DNA of 14,710 bases, taken from the NCBI GenBank assembly GCA_021205485.1, contig JAJPXK010000116.1:5076-19785 (forward strand), in the 5' to 3' direction. The stretch comes from Clostridia bacterium (lineage in GTDB: Bacteria > Bacillota > Clostridia > Christensenellales > Borkfalkiaceae). The position numbers and the translations under genes were made by a program. The first letter of the stretch is position 1. Each line of letters starts with the position of its first letter. This document shows positions 13,335 to 14,710 of the stretch, in pieces. Below the pieces are notes generated by a model. The model was given only the letters and a program-made list of their open reading frames with translations. It did no database searches and had not been told where the DNA came from.

Positions 13335-14003
13335 ATGAGAGTTTTCTGTGTGATTATCGCGGCCCTCGCCGCAATGTGCTTTTCTATACCAACCGCATAT
13401 TCCGCCTCCGCAGAGAACAGCGCATACGTATACGCCAGGGCGGAAGTTACAAACGCCTACATCTGCAGCGAGGCGGACTCCACAACCGCCCTTTTCGCCA
13501 TACCGTATACTTACAGCGTACAGGTGATAAGCGAATACGGAATGTGGTACTACGTAAAGTACGCCGAAGACACGGGGCCGTACCAGTCGGTTTACGGCTA
13601 TGTTTTGCAGAGCCGCCTCACCCTTTTAGACGAAACTCCCGAAGTTTCCTGGCTCTACTATACGCTTACGGTTACATACTCGCAAGGTACGTCGGGCAAC
13701 CTGCCGCATTTAAGCGACATTACGGCGACCGCCGCGTTTTACGGCAATTATTACAGCGGCCAAAGCGGCTATTCGTACGTATATTGCCAGGGTTCGTTCG
13801 GCTATATTGCGGGGTCAATCGAAGATTACGAGATTATAGAGATACATTCTTCCGACGAAGATTCGGCCTCGGCTTCGGGCGATAAAACCGCCGACGGAAA
13901 GATTATCGCGGGCGTGGTTTTAGGCGTTTTATCCGTGGCGGCCCTCGCCCTTATTTTTATGTCGGGCAAAAAGGGCAAGTACAAAAAGCCCGACGACGGG
14001 TGA
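13335..14003 (+). CDS. secreted SH3-like protein with C-terminal membrane anchor
   Basis: This is a 222-residue protein. A signal peptide covers about 1-26 (MRVF, hydrophobic core, AYSASA). One SH3b-like beta domain lies at about 30-100 (strand pattern YVYARAEVTNAYICSEADS, then WYYVKYAED, GYVLQSRL), with a second similar block at about 110-165 (FGYIAGSIEDYEIIE). A Ser/Asp-rich linker, a transmembrane helix at about 188-209 and a short basic tail follow. SH3b domains often bind cell-wall peptides, so a wall-associated role is likely but unproven. No Shine-Dalgarno sequence is seen before the ATG at 13335. The TATAAT box 8 nt upstream suggests a leaderless mRNA. It is divergent from the phage head operon and convergent with the next gene. 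Confidence 0.75.
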   Translation: MRVFCVIIAALAAMCFSIPTAYSASAENSAYVYARAEVTNAYICSEADSTTALFAIPYTYSVQVISEYGMWYYVKYAEDTGPYQSVYGYVLQSRLTLLDETPEVSWLYYTLTVTYSQGTSGNLPHLSDITATAAFYGNYYSGQSGYSYVYCQGSFGYIAGSIEDYEIIEIHSSDEDSASASGDKTADGKIIAGVVLGVLSVAALALIFMSGKKGKYKKPDDG

Positions 14004-14010
14004 GTGCGAT

Positions 14011-14122
14011 AAGGCTCCCCTATTAGGGGAGCTGGCGGCGTTAGCCGTCTGAGGGGTTTCATTTCTCTTACAAAACCCCGTCCACCACTACGTGGTCCCC
14101 CTCCCCTATCAGGGGAGGCTTT
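14011..14122. repeat. MITE-like palindromic element between convergent genes
   Basis: Inexact terminal inverted repeats (AAGGCTCCCCTATTAGGGGA near 14011-14030, CTCCCCTATCAGGGGAGGCT near 14101-14120) each form a palindrome (14014-14032 with 9-bp arms; 14100-14118 with 8-bp arms). Internal stems GGGGTTT/AAACCCC and CCAC/GTGG lie between. It is built like the element at 5535-5638. It sits between the ends of two convergent genes and probably acts as a shared transcription barrier. No T-runs of terminator quality. Confidence 0.65.
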
Positions 14123-14134
14123 AATATGACGTAA

Positions 14135-14512
14135 TTACCGCTGAAAAAAAATATCATACTCGTTTACAACTTCAAGCCCGCCGCCAAGTCTCCCGACGCC
14201 CCTTTGCGCCATCCTTGTAAACCTTACCGCAAGCGTATGCGTAAGCTTGTCGCCCGCCGCTTTACCGCCAAAGGCGTAACTTTTGAGGGCCTCCCTCTCC
14301 TCATCAGAAAATTTACTCATCACCCCGTCGAGGAAGGCGTACAGCGAACACAGTGTACGCTTTTTATCTATCGCCTCTGTAACCCTTTCCGCCGTATACT
14401 CCGCCGTACGGTAAAAATCGATCTCCGCCGCCCTCTTTAAAATCAATCTGTCCAAAGCCTTCTCAACTTTTTCGGCGGAAAAATAAAATTTCAATAACTT
14501 TTTTGTCTTCAC
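14135..14512 (-). CDS. 125-residue helical protein under a LexA-like box, function unknown
   Basis: This small, basic, almost wholly helical protein has no signal peptide or membrane segment. It has three or four helices (SAEKVEKALDRLILKRAAE, YTAERVTEAIDKKRTL, SLYAFLDGVMSKF, SDEEREALKSYAF), then THTLAVRFTRMAQRG. The SDEEREALKSYAF...RFTRMAQ layout is faintly like a sigma-4/HTH-type regulator, but I would not assign it. The start is GTG at 14512, with AGAAGG upstream within GGGAGAAGGGGGAT. Upstream lie a LexA-type box (14558-14571) and a TATAAT (14585-14590), so DNA-damage induction is plausible. A regulator linked to the nearby head operon is possible but unshown. Confidence 0.65.
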   Translation of the reverse strand: MKTKKLLKFYFSAEKVEKALDRLILKRAAEIDFYRTAEYTAERVTEAIDKKRTLCSLYAFLDGVMSKFSDEEREALKSYAFGGKAAGDKLTHTLAVRFTRMAQRGVGRLGGGLEVVNEYDIFFQR

Positions 14513-14557
14513 ATCCCCCTTCTCCCGTTAGTGTACACCGTTCGCCGCCGTAAAATA

Positions 14558-14571
14558 CAAACGTTTGTTCG
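14558..14571 (-). promoter_or_regulatory. LexA/DinR-type SOS box
   Basis: On the minus strand it reads CGAACAAACGTTTG. It matches the Gram-positive LexA consensus CGAACRNRYGTTYC (as I remember it) at 13 of 14 positions and contains a perfect 12-bp palindrome, ACAAACGTTTGT (14557-14568). It lies about 10-20 nt downstream of the expected start of transcription for the 125-residue gene, a position where a repressor would block transcription. Confidence 0.6.
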
Positions 14572-14584
14572 TTTTTACAATTCT

Positions 14585-14590
14585 ATTATA
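14585..14590 (-). promoter_or_regulatory. -10 box for the 125-residue gene
   Basis: A perfect TATAAT on the minus strand lies 72 nt upstream of the GTG start. The -35 position (near 14608-14613) is weak. Together with the adjacent LexA-type box it forms a plausible SOS-regulated promoter. Confidence 0.5.
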
Positions 14591-14654
14591 AACTTTAAAT
14601 ATGACAGAATTTTCATATTTAAAAAATAAATCCATAATTTTTTATAATTTTGTT

Positions 14655-14710
14655 GTGAAAATACTGAACGGGAACGCCTTAGTAGGCTTAAAACGCAAAA
14701 ATATTTATAC
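14655..14710 (+). CDS. possible start of a plus-strand gene, cut by the window edge
   Basis: An open frame from GTG at 14655 reads MKILNGNALVGLKRKNIY and runs off the window. A perfect TATAAT (14643-14648) ends 6 nt before it, and there is no Shine-Dalgarno sequence, the same leaderless arrangement as two other genes here. Only 18 codons are visible, so the product is unknown and the call tentative. Confidence 0.35.
   Translation, partial: MKILNGNALVGLKRKNIY

Noticed and set aside
13310..13885. 191-codon plus-strand frame overlapping the SH3-like gene
   Set aside because: Arg-rich shadow of the true gene in another frame. The frame at 13335 has a signal peptide and a membrane helix.
14643..14710. 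Second SOS box near GAACGGGAAC
   Set aside because: It lacks the GAAC-N4-GTTC inverted arrangement.

Overview
The window looks like a chromosome fragment of a gut-type Clostridia/Firmicutes bacterium, possibly of the Christensenellales type. This placement is inference. It rests on strong GGAGG-type ribosome binding sites, TTGACA/TATAAT promoters, a Gram-positive-type LexA box, and palindromic intergenic repeats of a kind I associate with uncultured gut Clostridia. No rRNA, tRNA, CRISPR array or transposase was seen.

Region 1 (1-5410) holds host genes, all on the minus strand: a PaaI-like hotdog thioesterase, an 841-residue membrane-anchored surface protein with its own consensus promoter and a structured leader, an RluA-family pseudouridine synthase, and an RlmI/RlmK-like SAM methyltransferase. 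The intergenic stretches hold terminator hairpins and a possible attenuator in front of the pseudouridine synthase gene.

Region 2 (5411-5781) has no gene. It is a patch of palindromic, MITE-like repeats plus a TGTCATCCTGAG-type repeat.

Region 3 (5782-13273, minus strand) is a compact phage head module in P22-like order: large terminase, an 89-residue protein, portal, scaffold, major capsid protein, head-completion/tail adaptor, beta-propeller plug and a terminal helical protein. Spacing is tight, several genes overlap, and most ribosome binding sites are strong. No recognisable small terminase, integrase, replication gene, tail needle, tailspike, ejection protein or lysis gene is seen. The module is therefore either a decayed prophage or a retained (domesticated) DNA-packaging capsid. 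The terminase is split by what looks like a one-base deletion, while the ATPase and nuclease residues on either side remain intact.

Region 4 (13274-14710) starts with a 61-bp divergent intergenic region carrying a symmetric -10 box. A plus-strand gene follows for a secreted, C-terminally membrane-anchored SH3-like protein. Next come a MITE-like repeat between convergent genes and a minus-strand 125-residue helical protein with a near-consensus LexA (SOS) box downstream of its likely promoter. The right edge carries the possible start of another plus-strand gene.

The most notable points are the isolated P22-like head module, the terminase frameshift, the SOS-box gene, and three genes whose TATAAT box lies only 6-8 nt from the start codon with no Shine-Dalgarno sequence, which suggests leaderless transcripts.
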